In this document: positions 8,601-17,635 of the stretch, piece by piece | How positions within the stretch are numbered: the stretch's first letter is position 1 | Layout of the letters: each line of letters starts with the position of its first letter | Assembly: GCF_020092905.1 (NCBI RefSeq) | Contig: NZ_JAGSGB010000002.1 | Coordinates: 682,001 to 746,000, forward strand | Direction of reading: 5' to 3' | DNA from: Pacificimonas aurantium | GTDB taxonomy: Bacteria; Pseudomonadota; Alphaproteobacteria; Sphingomonadales; Sphingomonadaceae | DNA: 64,000 bases | The notes under the pieces: generated by a model | What the model was told of the DNA's origin: nothing | The model's database searches: none | What the model saw: the letters and a program-made list of their open reading frames with translations, nothing else | Made by a program: the position numbers and the translations under genes

Positions 8601-9340
8601 GTAAAGACCTTGAGACCCATCCAGAGCCCCATCCCCATCATGAACAGGTTCTCTGTCAGCGAGACGAAACCGAGCGGGACGTTGCTGCTACCTCCGACGC
8701 AAGCGCATTTGAGCTCACGCTTGTCGATGTAGACAGCCTTGAAGACGCTGACAGCGCCGACGGTGCCGATGAATAATGCCAGCGGGGCAGAAAGCCAGGT
8801 CAGTGCGCCCGCGGTCATGAGAATGCCGGCAGCGGCTTCGCCGAACGGATAGACGAAGCCATAGGGCACCCAGCGCCGTGCGAGTAGATCGTAGTTGAGG
8901 AACATGGTCGAGAAACTGCGCACGTCCTGAAGCTTCTGGACGGCGAGCAAGGTCATCGAGAGGCTGACGAACCACTCCGCGGCCCGAACGGTGAAGAGGT
9001 CGTCAAAAAACGCCCAGCTCAGCCCGAGCGCGAGCAGCAGCGCGACCGCGAAAATCGCAATGACAGGCTGATAGCTGGTTTCGCCTTCCTCGGGCTGCGA
9101 GCGGCTTTTGCCGAAGAACTCGCGGACATCGTCATAGCCGCCAATGCGCTTGCCTTCCATAAAGGTCTGCGGCGTGGTCTCGACGTCGTGCTTGTCCTTG
9201 AACGCGTCGGTTTCCTCCCTGCTGGTCAGGTGATGATCGTCGACCTCGAAGCCTTGCCGCTTGAGAAGATCGACCGTTTTGATGCCATAGGGACAGACAT
9301 GATCCTCCATCACCATCCGGTAAACACTCGCAGTTTTCAT
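8597..9340 (-). CDS. Glutaredoxin-MauE/DoxX-like membrane fusion
   Basis: A 247-residue protein. The first 80 residues are a glutaredoxin fold with CPYG (C16), TTPQTFMEGKRIGGYDD, and so a single active-site Cys instead of CPYC. After a linker come four membrane helices (about 92-247) of the MauE/methylamine-utilisation type, ending in a conserved pair CACVGGSSNVPLG that resembles the Cys motif of MauE. Such fusions probably move reducing equivalents across the membrane to periplasmic disulfides, which is an inference. It is the first gene of the leftward four-gene operon, with AAGGGG ahead of the ATG. Confidence 0.8.
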   Translation of the reverse strand: MKTASVYRMVMEDHVCPYGIKTVDLLKRQGFEVDDHHLTSREETDAFKDKHDVETTPQTFMEGKRIGGYDDVREFFGKSRSQPEEGETSYQPVIAIFAVALLLALGLSWAFFDDLFTVRAAEWFVSLSMTLLAVQKLQDVRSFSTMFLNYDLLARRWVPYGFVYPFGEAAAGILMTAGALTWLSAPLALFIGTVGAVSVFKAVYIDKRELKCACVGGSSNVPLGFVSLTENLFMMGMGLWMGLKVFT

Positions 9341-9635
9341 GCCTTTACAGCCCCTTGTTCACACGCACAGCCTGGGGCTGCTTGTTCAATTCCAATGTTC
9401 GTTTCGCGTTTTCGTTTCATCGTTCTTCGAAAGAGAAACGATGTTTGTCGCAATCGCCGACATTCCTCCCGCGAATCTCTTTCTGCCGGTCGATCGCGCG
9501 GCCTGGTACGGACAAGATGGACAAACTTCCGGTATTCCGATTGCAGCCGAATGAATAAAGACGGGCGGGGCGGCGCGAAATTACGGCGCCGCCTCAAAAA
9601 TATTTATCTGAGCTGCCAAACAGCCAATGTTGCGC
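9341..9635. other. Non-coding gap upstream of the glutaredoxin operon
   Basis: A stretch of 295 bases between the end of the permease gene and the start of the glutaredoxin operon, both leftward. It should hold the operon promoter, and an AT-rich patch lies near 9596-9606. I see no recognisable regulator site. The short reading frames here lack ribosome sites and family features. Confidence 0.5.
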
Positions 9636-11009
9636 TCAAGGACGGTCGTGATCGCCGCTCCCGCTCTCGACCTTGTTTTCAATAGAATCTGTGTTCGTCT
9701 CCCTGCGCTGGCCGGACAGAAATATCCATTCCGCCACGAACACGGCCGCGATTCCGATCACCGCATAGGCAACCACGGCCGGATCGCTCTTGAGTTTGGC
9801 GGCCGTAAATGCGGCGAGCACAACGGCGTCGGCCGCCAGCGCGGTGAGCAGGACGGAAGCGCGGGCGCCGATCTTTTTGCGAAGACTGCGAAACACGCCC
9901 CAATGGACGAGCATGTCCATGACAAGGTAGAAGAAGGCGCCGAGCGAGGCGATGCGGGAAAGGTCGAACAGGACCGCCAGTGTGCCGGCTATGACGACCG
10001 TATAGACCAGCATGTGGCTACGGATGCCGCCCTTCATTCCGAAATGGCTGTGGGGGATCATCTTCATCTCGGTCAGCATTGTCAGCATCCGCGAGACGGC
10101 GAACACGCTCGCAATGACCCCCGACGTAGTCGCCGAGATGGCAATCGCTACGGTGAAATAGAACCCGAGATCTCCCAATGCGGGGCGCGCTGCCGCGGCC
10201 AGGGAATAGTCACGCGCCTGAACGATCTCGCCGATGCTGAGACTGGAGCCAACGGCCAAGGCGACGAGCAGATAAACCACGATGCACACGGCAATCGAGA
10301 TCATGATTGTGCGACCGACATTCTTGTGCGGATCGACGATTTCTCCGCCACTGTTGGTGATGGTTGTAAACCCCTTGAATGCAAGGATCGAGAAGGCCAC
10401 CGAAGCGAGCAATGCTTCGCCGTTCGACAAGGAAGCAGGCTCGGTAAAGGCGCCTGCGAACAGTCCGCTGGCCCAGATCGCCGCAACTGCGAACACCGCT
10501 ATCCCGCCAACCTTTATCGCCGACATAACGAGCGAAAACCCGCTTACCGATCTATTGCCCGCGGCGTTGACCAGATAGGCGAAAACGATGAGTCCCAGCG
10601 CCAAGCCCGATATCAGCAATGCGTTTTCTTCGAGCCCAAACGGACGCAGCGCATAGGTCGCGAAGGTTCGCGCCACCAGGCTCTCATTGATAACCATCGA
10701 CATGGCCATCAGCACTGATGCGGAGGCCGCGACGACACCCGGACCATAGGCCTTTTGCAGGATCATCGCGATGCCACCCGACGATGGCCAGGCATTCGAC
10801 ATCTTGATGTAGCTGTATGATGCGAGCGCGGTGATGAGCGCGCCTGCGACGAAGGAGAGGGGGAAGAGAGGGCCGGCAAGCTCCGCGATCTGACCGGTGA
10901 GCGCAAAAATGCCGGCTCCGATCATGACTCCGGTCCCCATGGCAACGCCGCCAAGCAGGGTGATGCTGCCCTTGTTCAGGCTGTCTTCGTGCGCCGAATG
11001 GGTATCCAT
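9636..11009 (-). CDS. APC-family amino acid/polyamine permease
   Basis: A 457-residue protein with about 12 membrane helices. The N-terminal GGVAMGTGVMIGAGIFALTG is the APC superfamily signature (helix 1 unwound Gly region), followed by FAGALITALASYSY-like and SNAWPSSGG motifs. Substrate cannot be read from sequence; yeast-type and bacterial cationic or neutral amino acid carriers look alike here. It sits alone between the glutaredoxin operon and the copper ATPase, in the same direction. Confidence 0.85.
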   Translation of the reverse strand: MDTHSAHEDSLNKGSITLLGGVAMGTGVMIGAGIFALTGQIAELAGPLFPLSFVAGALITALASYSYIKMSNAWPSSGGIAMILQKAYGPGVVAASASVLMAMSMVINESLVARTFATYALRPFGLEENALLISGLALGLIVFAYLVNAAGNRSVSGFSLVMSAIKVGGIAVFAVAAIWASGLFAGAFTEPASLSNGEALLASVAFSILAFKGFTTITNSGGEIVDPHKNVGRTIMISIAVCIVVYLLVALAVGSSLSIGEIVQARDYSLAAAARPALGDLGFYFTVAIAISATTSGVIASVFAVSRMLTMLTEMKMIPHSHFGMKGGIRSHMLVYTVVIAGTLAVLFDLSRIASLGAFFYLVMDMLVHWGVFRSLRKKIGARASVLLTALAADAVVLAAFTAAKLKSDPAVVAYAVIGIAAVFVAEWIFLSGQRRETNTDSIENKVESGSGDHDRP

Positions 11010-11061
11010 GCGGTTATCCTTTCTTTGGCTTGCATCGCAGATACATCTTCCGCCCGCGACC

Positions 11062-11085
11062 GCGCCTGCCGTAGCGTGCAGGCGC
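11062..11085. terminator. GC-rich hairpin after the copper ATPase gene
   Basis: GCGCCTGC, eight bases, GCAGGCGC: a perfect eight-base-pair stem starting 43 bases past the ATPase stop on the leftward strand. A U-run is absent, so this could be a Rho-independent-like terminator of the weak GC kind or an mRNA 3' stabiliser before the permease gene. Confidence 0.45.
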
Positions 11086-11127
11086 TCGGGCAGAATTTAG
11101 GGATGGTGTCTGTCGATTGCTGGATGT

Positions 11128-13341
<2,214 letters not shown>

Positions 13342-13487
13342 AGTCTCCCTGGATCTGGCCAAAGGTGTGCCAACGTTCCGCCGACAAGGCCGAACCGAGC
13401 TGACAGGCGGCGTGCGCCACTGAAAGTGACAGCGTGAAACGGGGAACGAGGTCAACCCGACCTGCCGATTTATGGCAGAGGATCATT
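13342..13487. other. Gap between the copper ATPase and the AlbA-domain gene
   Basis: A stretch of 146 bases that should contain the ATPase promoter. It contains a short inverted repeat AGGTC, five bases, GACCT near 13450-13464. No perfect CueR, CsoR or ECF box was found. Confidence 0.4.
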
Positions 13488-14327
13488 TCAAGCCTGCCGC
13501 GCATGCTGTTTCCCGCGCTGTGACAGGTGAGCGTGCGCTTCGCGCACATCCAACTCTCGTGTGCTGTTGCCGGCGCGGAGCATGAAGCGTGCCACACCAT
13601 TGTCGAGAAAATAGATCGGCTCGAAGCTCTTTTCAGCGATGACCCGGCAAATGGTTCGGCCATCGAGATCATGAAAATAGCAATGAACCAAGGCGCAGGC
13701 ATTACCGCCCAGGCCTGATCGTATCGCGTCCATCAGCACGCGCTCGAACCCGTCCCTATTGGGGTGTTTGAGAGTCTTCAGATCCGCTTCGATTCCCAAG
13801 ATCTGTCCGTTATCGTCGATGCCGATGAGCAGCGTACCGCCATCATTGTTGAGAAATCCGGCAATCGTCCTGACCACGACCTGCTGAAGGCTGCGATTTG
13901 CGCGCTGCTGGCGCGTATCCCAGCGCAGCGATGATTTGAATTCCAGCTGCGCACCCTCGCCGCGAGCGATAAGCAGCGGCAACTCTTCGGCCAGTTGGTG
14001 CTCCAAAGTGCGGATTGTCTGGCGATCGGCCATCAGCCGCAGATGATAAAGACCAAAAGCCAGGCCGATTGCGCCGCCGATCACCGCGAAAACCAGGCTC
14101 ATGGGCAGCATTTCGATTTCAAATGCCGCGCCCAGTCGATCGACCGCCAGGCCCAACTGCTCAGCAAATGGCACGCTCGCCGCTCCTGCCCCTCCGGACC
14201 CGTAAACGAGCGCCGTGAGCGGATGAAGGATTAAGACGCCCAGCACTGCCCCGATAACCGTATGCAGGGCCGGATCGCTTTTCTTGCTGAAAGACGAACC
14301 GGAAGAGGGAAAGCTGTACTTTGTCAT
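13488..14327 (-). CDS. Membrane-anchored AlbA_2/Schlafen-type protein
   Basis: A 279-residue protein. Two membrane helices (about 22-45 and 73-93) precede a cytosolic domain starting near EGAQLEFKSSLRWD, followed by FLNNDGGTLLIGIDDNGQILGIEADLKTL, the AlbA_2 (Schlafen-like) signature with its EFKSS and GGTLLIGxDDxG motifs. Soluble AlbA_2 proteins bind nucleic acid or nucleotides and often act in regulation or defence. A membrane-tethered version beside metal genes is of unknown role. Ends 146 bases before the copper ATPase start. Confidence 0.75.
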   Translation of the reverse strand: MTKYSFPSSGSSFSKKSDPALHTVIGAVLGVLILHPLTALVYGSGGAGAASVPFAEQLGLAVDRLGAAFEIEMLPMSLVFAVIGGAIGLAFGLYHLRLMADRQTIRTLEHQLAEELPLLIARGEGAQLEFKSSLRWDTRQQRANRSLQQVVVRTIAGFLNNDGGTLLIGIDDNGQILGIEADLKTLKHPNRDGFERVLMDAIRSGLGGNACALVHCYFHDLDGRTICRVIAEKSFEPIYFLDNGVARFMLRAGNSTRELDVREAHAHLSQRGKQHARQA

Positions 14328-14384
14328 GAGCTATACGGCCTGTGCGAAGTTCGCGGCAGGAGATAAAATCACACCGCCGGTTCT

Positions 14385-14657
14385 TCACCCGATCCTTTTC
14401 CTGAAATAGCGGACGAGCGGGACCCCGAGGATCGCAATATACCAGCCATAAAGGAAGCTGCCGATAGCCCCGGCGAAGAAGCCTGGCCAAGACAACCAAT
14501 CGAAGCCCGGCAACAACGGTGCCCATGCTTCGTGCATATGGAAGGTCTCAGGCGCGATCAGGCCGAAGGCCACGCAGAGCAGATAGGAAATTAGGAGGAA
14601 GAAGCTGAGAGCCCAGCCCCAGGCAAGTATCGAGCCTTTCGTCGTCGAACCGGTCAT
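14385..14657 (-). CDS. Small two-helix membrane protein, DUF5676-like
   Basis: A 90-residue protein with two or three hydrophobic helices (about 12-33 and 55-80), Trp-rich, with HMHEAWAPLLPGFDW between them and a basic C-terminus (RYFRKRIG). It resembles the DUF5676 membrane proteins often seen with metal sensors. The ATG follows GGAGA at six bases. Its promoter overlaps the CsoR operator, so it is probably a CsoR target. Function unknown. Confidence 0.65.
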   Translation of the reverse strand: MTGSTTKGSILAWGWALSFFLLISYLLCVAFGLIAPETFHMHEAWAPLLPGFDWLSWPGFFAGAIGSFLYGWYIAILGVPLVRYFRKRIG

Positions 14658-14674
14658 CTTTGTCTCCGTCGTAT

Positions 14675-14692
14675 ACTATAGGGGGGTATAGT
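14675..14692. promoter_or_regulatory. CsoR-type operator: ACTATA-G6-TATAGT
   Basis: A perfect 6-6-6 inverted repeat with a G6 centre, lying between the divergent DUF5676-like gene and the CsoR-type gene. CsoR/RcnR repressors are known to bind GC-tracts (G4-G6) flanked by AT inverted repeats, so this site fits closely. It covers the probable -10 element (TATACC) of the leftward gene, consistent with repression relieved by Cu(I). Auto-regulation of the divergent regulator gene is likely. Confidence 0.8.
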
Positions 14693-14713
14693 GTATTGCG
14701 AACTGCTTTGCAA
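14685..14713 (-). promoter_or_regulatory. Sigma-70-like promoter of the DUF5676 gene
   Basis: On the leftward strand TTGCAA (-35) is followed after 17 bases by TATACC (-10), directly inside the CsoR-type operator. Spacing and sequences fit a housekeeping promoter. Confidence 0.55.
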
Positions 14714-14761
14714 CTGTGTCAAAAGCAGTCAGGAATGAACTCGGCGTCTGGAGAGAACGGC

Positions 14762-15046
14762 ATGAGCGATGATCAAAACCCCAAGTTCCGTGATGTCTTG
14801 ACCCGAATGCGCAAGATCGAGGGGCAGGCGCGAGGAATATCGAGAATGATGGAAGAAGAGCGCTATTGCGTCGATATCCTGCAGCAGATCCTCGCGCTCG
14901 AAGCCGCCGCGCGCGCCGCCAGGACCAAAGTACTCGACATCCATACCAAGCACTGCATCGAACAGGCGCTCGCCTCGAACAACAAGACCGATCAATCAGA
15001 GAAAGTCGCAGAGCTTCTCGCTCTTATCGAACGCATGGCTCGTTAG
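14762..15046 (+). CDS. csoR: CsoR/RcnR-family metal-sensing repressor
   Basis: A 94-residue all-helical repressor starting MSDDQNPKFRD. The ATG follows GGAGAG at six bases; two further in-frame starts upstream would run across the operator. Ligand positions are exactly those of CsoR: C36 (RYCVDIL), H61 and C65 (IHTKHCIEQ), with H64 also present, which RcnR/FrmR types use for other metals. The canonical Cu(I) site is Cys-His-Cys, and all three are here. Binds its own operator and the divergent gene. The neighbouring genes suggest copper. Confidence 0.9.
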   Translation: MSDDQNPKFRDVLTRMRKIEGQARGISRMMEEERYCVDILQQILALEAAARAARTKVLDIHTKHCIEQALASNNKTDQSEKVAELLALIERMAR

Positions 15047-15084
15047 GCGTCTGGCCCCGGATGGGGTTGTCGGCACCAGACGCC
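15046..15084. terminator. Strong hairpin between convergent csoR and the Met-rich gene
   Basis: GGCGTCTGG and CCAGACGCC form a nine-base-pair stem, starting on the last base of the csoR stop, with an inner CCCC/GGGG pairing in the loop. The genes converge here, so it may end transcription on both strands. No U-run follows. Confidence 0.5.
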
Positions 15085-15093
15085 AAGATCAAG

Positions 15094-15375
15094 TCAGTCG
15101 TGCTTGTGTTCGGTCTGCGGCTTTTCAGCCTCGGCGGCCTTCTTCTCGCCATGGCCGGACTGGCCATGTTCCATTTTAGAATGGTCCATCTTGGAGTGGT
15201 CCATCATCTGGCATGACATTTTTCCGTCCTTATCCTTCATCATCATGCCCTGCATCTTCTTTCCGTCGTGCATCATCTCGCACATTTTGGGCTTTTCAGA
15301 AGGGGCCTCCTGAGCAAGGACCGGGCTTGCCGAGAAAGCAAGCGCGCCAGCGACGGTGAGGATCATTTTCATCAT
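15094..15375 (-). CDS. Small periplasmic Met/His-rich metal-binding protein
   Basis: A 93-residue protein with a Sec signal (MMKMILTVAGALAFSASPVLA). The mature chain is packed with Met and His, including MCEMMHDGKKMQGMMM, two DHSKM repeats and a C-terminal HKHD. Such proteins bind copper in the periplasm. It lies 35 bases downstream of the DUF411 gene and so is the fourth gene of the divergent operon controlled by the sigma-factor promoter at 17246-17273. No defined family is recognised. Confidence 0.8.
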   Translation of the reverse strand: MMKMILTVAGALAFSASPVLAQEAPSEKPKMCEMMHDGKKMQGMMMKDKDGKMSCQMMDHSKMDHSKMEHGQSGHGEKKAAEAEKPQTEHKHD

Positions 15376-15410
15376 TATTCTCCAAAAGTTGGGGGCGTTT
15401 TCTTGCCCGT

Positions 15411-15878
15411 TCAGGGGTAACTTGCGAAAACCGTACGGCCGCCGGGCCCAAAGGCGATGACGTCATAGGGTTGCACACGGTTCTCGTATTCCATGCCAGG
15501 TGAGCCCAGCGGCATGCCGGGAACGGCAAGTCCGGAAACGCCTGCCGGGCGCTCGCGCAGCAATTTTGAGATTGCTTCTGCCGGGACGTGACCTTCGATG
15601 ACATATCCCTCGATCACCATCGTATGGCACGACCACAGATCGGAAGGTACGCCCTTGTCGGCTTTCACCGAACCCATGTCAGTGGTGTCGACAGTCGCAA
15701 CCTCGGCGTCCATGCCGTTCTCGAAATGGTTGGCCCATTTGAGGCAGCAGCCGCAGCCGGGATCGCGATACATCGTGTAGGTGGCCGCCTGGGCAACGTT
15801 CGAACAGGCGGCAATTACCAGGAGGGCTGTTGCGGCGAACGAGTTGCGAAAGCGCTTTCGCGCAAACGTGCGGGTCAT
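15411..15878 (-). CDS. DUF411 metal-binding protein
   Basis: A 155-residue periplasmic protein (signal through about residue 31). The conserved DUF411 features are YRDPGCGCCLKWANHF (the GCGCCLKW Cys triad) and the SCHTMVIEGYVIEGHVP region with Cys/His. DUF411 proteins occur in copper and silver resistance loci and bind metal through Cys, His and Met. The ATG overlaps the methyltransferase stop (ATGA, 15875-15878), giving translational coupling. Confidence 0.88.
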   Translation of the reverse strand: MTRTFARKRFRNSFAATALLVIAACSNVAQAATYTMYRDPGCGCCLKWANHFENGMDAEVATVDTTDMGSVKADKGVPSDLWSCHTMVIEGYVIEGHVPAEAISKLLRERPAGVSGLAVPGMPLGSPGMEYENRVQPYDVIAFGPGGRTVFASYP

Positions 15879-16561
15879 GTATGGGGACCTTTCTTGTAGC
15901 CGTGCCAGAGCGATATCGCTCCGGTGGCGGTCGGGAAGACGTGAAGCCTTTCGGCGTCGGTGAAAATTTCGGCAAGCTGCCGCTCCAGGATACCGTCGGC
16001 ATTGGGCTGCGTGTCTTCGACACCGTCGAGCTGCTGCACCGTGGCGCGGAAAAGCTTGCGCATAAGGGCGGAGTCCTGAGCCATATAGTCGGCAATCAGC
16101 ACCATGCCTCCGGGCTGGAGCAGATCGTGCATCTGCTCCAGGATTGCCCGCTTTTCACCCAGCGGAACCTGATGAAAGACGAGGCTGCTGACGATCTTGT
16201 TCGGCTGCCATCGCGCGGTCAGGTCGAGGGTATCGAGAAAGCCATTGTGCCAACGGATCAGATCCGCCCCGGCGCCAAACTTGCGACGCGCGATGGCCAG
16301 TGCTGCCGGATCGGGCTCAACGCCGGCGAGACCCGCCTGCGGACAGCTGATCATGAGATCGCGAAGCAAGGTGCCGGTTCCGCACCCAACATCGATAAGA
16401 TGATCGCCGGGCGCAAGATTGGCGGCGCGGACAACCGCGCGCCGCCATGTCCGCTCACGCGTAAACAAGGCGTTGGTGAGGTCATAGACCGGGGTCAGCC
16501 AGGCTTTGGCAAGGGCTGGCGTGAAGGCTCGGTCGCCTTGAGGAGCGGCTACCCGTCCCAC
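15875..16561 (-). CDS. SAM-dependent methyltransferase in copper operon
   Basis: A 228-residue class I methyltransferase. Motif I is LIDVGCGTGTLLRDL; later VEPDPAALAIARRKF, HNGFLDTLDL and ISSLVFHQVP mark the Rossmann core, close to the UbiE/small-molecule methyltransferase group. A GTG start at 16561 sits directly after the DUF2231 gene stop, so translation is probably coupled. The substrate is unknown; a membrane quinone, phospholipid or metalloid substrate is possible but cannot be deduced. It is unusual to see a methyltransferase inside an ECF-controlled copper operon. Confidence 0.82.
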   Translation of the reverse strand: MGRVAAPQGDRAFTPALAKAWLTPVYDLTNALFTRERTWRRAVVRAANLAPGDHLIDVGCGTGTLLRDLMISCPQAGLAGVEPDPAALAIARRKFGAGADLIRWHNGFLDTLDLTARWQPNKIVSSLVFHQVPLGEKRAILEQMHDLLQPGGMVLIADYMAQDSALMRKLFRATVQQLDGVEDTQPNADGILERQLAEIFTDAERLHVFPTATGAISLWHGYKKGPHT

Positions 16562-17236
16562 CTACATGATGCCCATATGATTGGGCCCGTGCACCATCTC
16601 CCCGCCGAAATAGCCTTGTACGATGAGCGCCGCAGCGATCAGCGCCAGAAGCAGGCGCAGCGCGCCTCTCCCCTTTCCGCGCGCAGCAACCCACCAGGCG
16701 AGGAGGCTCAATATGGCAATCGTCGTGCCGTTCCAGCGGTGAATGGCGAGATTTTCCGACCGGTCCAGCAGTCGCCATCCACCCGCAAACCATCCGAGCA
16801 AAGCCGCAACGACCGCCCCGATCGCGCCGCCGGCTACGAGAAACCGGATCGTCGTCTCAAGCCCCAAGGTCGGGCGCACCATCAAGGCGAGTTCGGCGAG
16901 TGCGGCGACGAGGAGAAGCGCAATCGGGAAATGCGCCGCGACCGGATGAAGGCGCGACAGAAGGTCCTCTGCCGAGGTCAGGCGGTTTTCCGTGATTTTC
17001 TGCTGCATCATGTCTTCAGGCGACATGGACTGCTGCGCGTTCGGCCTGTCCATCTCTTCCCCGGGCGGCGCAAGCTCGCCGGCATGGGCGTCGTCCGGCA
17101 TGGCCATACCCTCCTCCATCGCCAGCATTTCAGCGTCGGACATATTGTCCTGATGCCCTTCATGCGCGTGCAAGGGTGCCGAAAGCAGAAAGGCTGCGAA
17201 GAGGGCGGCGAGGCCAAGGCGGGTGAATATGCTCAT
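16562..17236 (-). CDS. DUF2231 membrane protein, sigma-regulon member
   Basis: A 224-residue protein starting MSIFTRLGLAALFAAF, a signal peptide or first helix ending near AHEGHQ. A His/Met-rich linker (ENRLTSAEDLLSR and MSPEDMMQQK) is followed by DUF2231 with HPVAAHFPIALLLV and three or four membrane helices to about residue 210, ending MVHGPNHMGIM. The upstream ECF promoter ends only about ten bases before this ATG, so the transcript is nearly leaderless. DUF2231 proteins have been linked to cytochrome or heme contexts; the role here is uncertain. Confidence 0.78.
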   Translation of the reverse strand: MSIFTRLGLAALFAAFLLSAPLHAHEGHQDNMSDAEMLAMEEGMAMPDDAHAGELAPPGEEMDRPNAQQSMSPEDMMQQKITENRLTSAEDLLSRLHPVAAHFPIALLLVAALAELALMVRPTLGLETTIRFLVAGGAIGAVVAALLGWFAGGWRLLDRSENLAIHRWNGTTIAILSLLAWWVAARGKGRGALRLLLALIAAALIVQGYFGGEMVHGPNHMGIM

Positions 17237-17245
17237 ATGCCTTGA

Positions 17246-17273
17246 TACGCGCGAGAATATCATACCCCTCAAA
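17246..17273 (-). promoter_or_regulatory. ECF sigma promoter of the divergent operon
   Basis: Leftward TTTGAGGG, 16 bases, CGTA. It is identical in both boxes and spacing to the promoters of the sigma operon and of the copper oxidase. The -35 is back-to-back with the rightward one at 17280-17287, producing an inverted repeat of the two -35 boxes (CCCTCAAA...TTTGAGGG). It should be recognised by the ECF sigma factor encoded at 18077. Confidence 0.85.
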
Positions 17274-17279
17274 TATTTT

Positions 17280-17307
17280 TTTGAGGGCTTCGGCGGGCTG
17301 TGGCGTA
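17280..17307 (+). promoter_or_regulatory. ECF sigma promoter of the cnrYXH-like operon
   Basis: Rightward TTTGAGGG (17280-17287), 16 bases, CGTA (17304-17307), 28 bases ahead of the anti-sigma gene ATG. This gives positive auto-regulation, as in other anti-sigma/sensor/sigma operons. Confidence 0.85.
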
Positions 17308-17335
17308 AAGGAGTTACAATAGTTAGAGGTTGCCT

Positions 17336-17632
17336 ATGTCAGATTATCCTTCCCTCGATGCTTCGCTCAAACAGCTGGCCGCGCATGATATTGTGCATGA
17401 CCCGTCAGACTTCATGGATGGTGTCTGGCAGCGCGCCGGACAGCTTGGCGAGGTTGCCGATCGCCGCCGGCGTGCCGCGCTCTTTTGCAGCCTGTTCGTC
17501 ATCGGCCTTGGAGCAGGCTTCGGCACGACCATCATGCCCTACAATCAGGGCTCAACTGCGAGTTCCGCCTATAATGATTTTGCGTCGAACGAGCACCTTT
17601 CTCCCGCCGCTCTCCTGCATGTCGGGAGCTAG
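17336..17632 (+). CDS. CnrY-like membrane anti-sigma factor
   Basis: A 98-residue protein. The cytosolic N-terminal half carries a helical motif with FMDGVWQRAGQL, followed by an RRRR stop-transfer and one membrane helix (about 46-66, ALFCSLFVIGLGAGFGT) and a short periplasmic tail. This is the layout of CnrY, which holds the ECF sigma factor until released through the sensor protein. The start MSDYPS follows AGAGGT. The sensor TTG starts four bases after its stop, so they are co-translated. Confidence 0.75.
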   Translation: MSDYPSLDASLKQLAAHDIVHDPSDFMDGVWQRAGQLGEVADRRRRAALFCSLFVIGLGAGFGTTIMPYNQGSTASSAYNDFASNEHLSPAALLHVGS

Positions 17633-17635
17633 ACT

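Noticed and set aside
13342-13487. MerR/CueR-type promoter ahead of the copper ATPase
   Set aside because: A TTGACC is present but the palindrome between the boxes and a proper -10 are missing.
15830-17245. A 471-residue rightward frame opposite the DUF411/methyltransferase/DUF2231 genes
   Set aside because: It is antisense to three genes with clear motifs and is rich in Arg/Pro/Gly without features.
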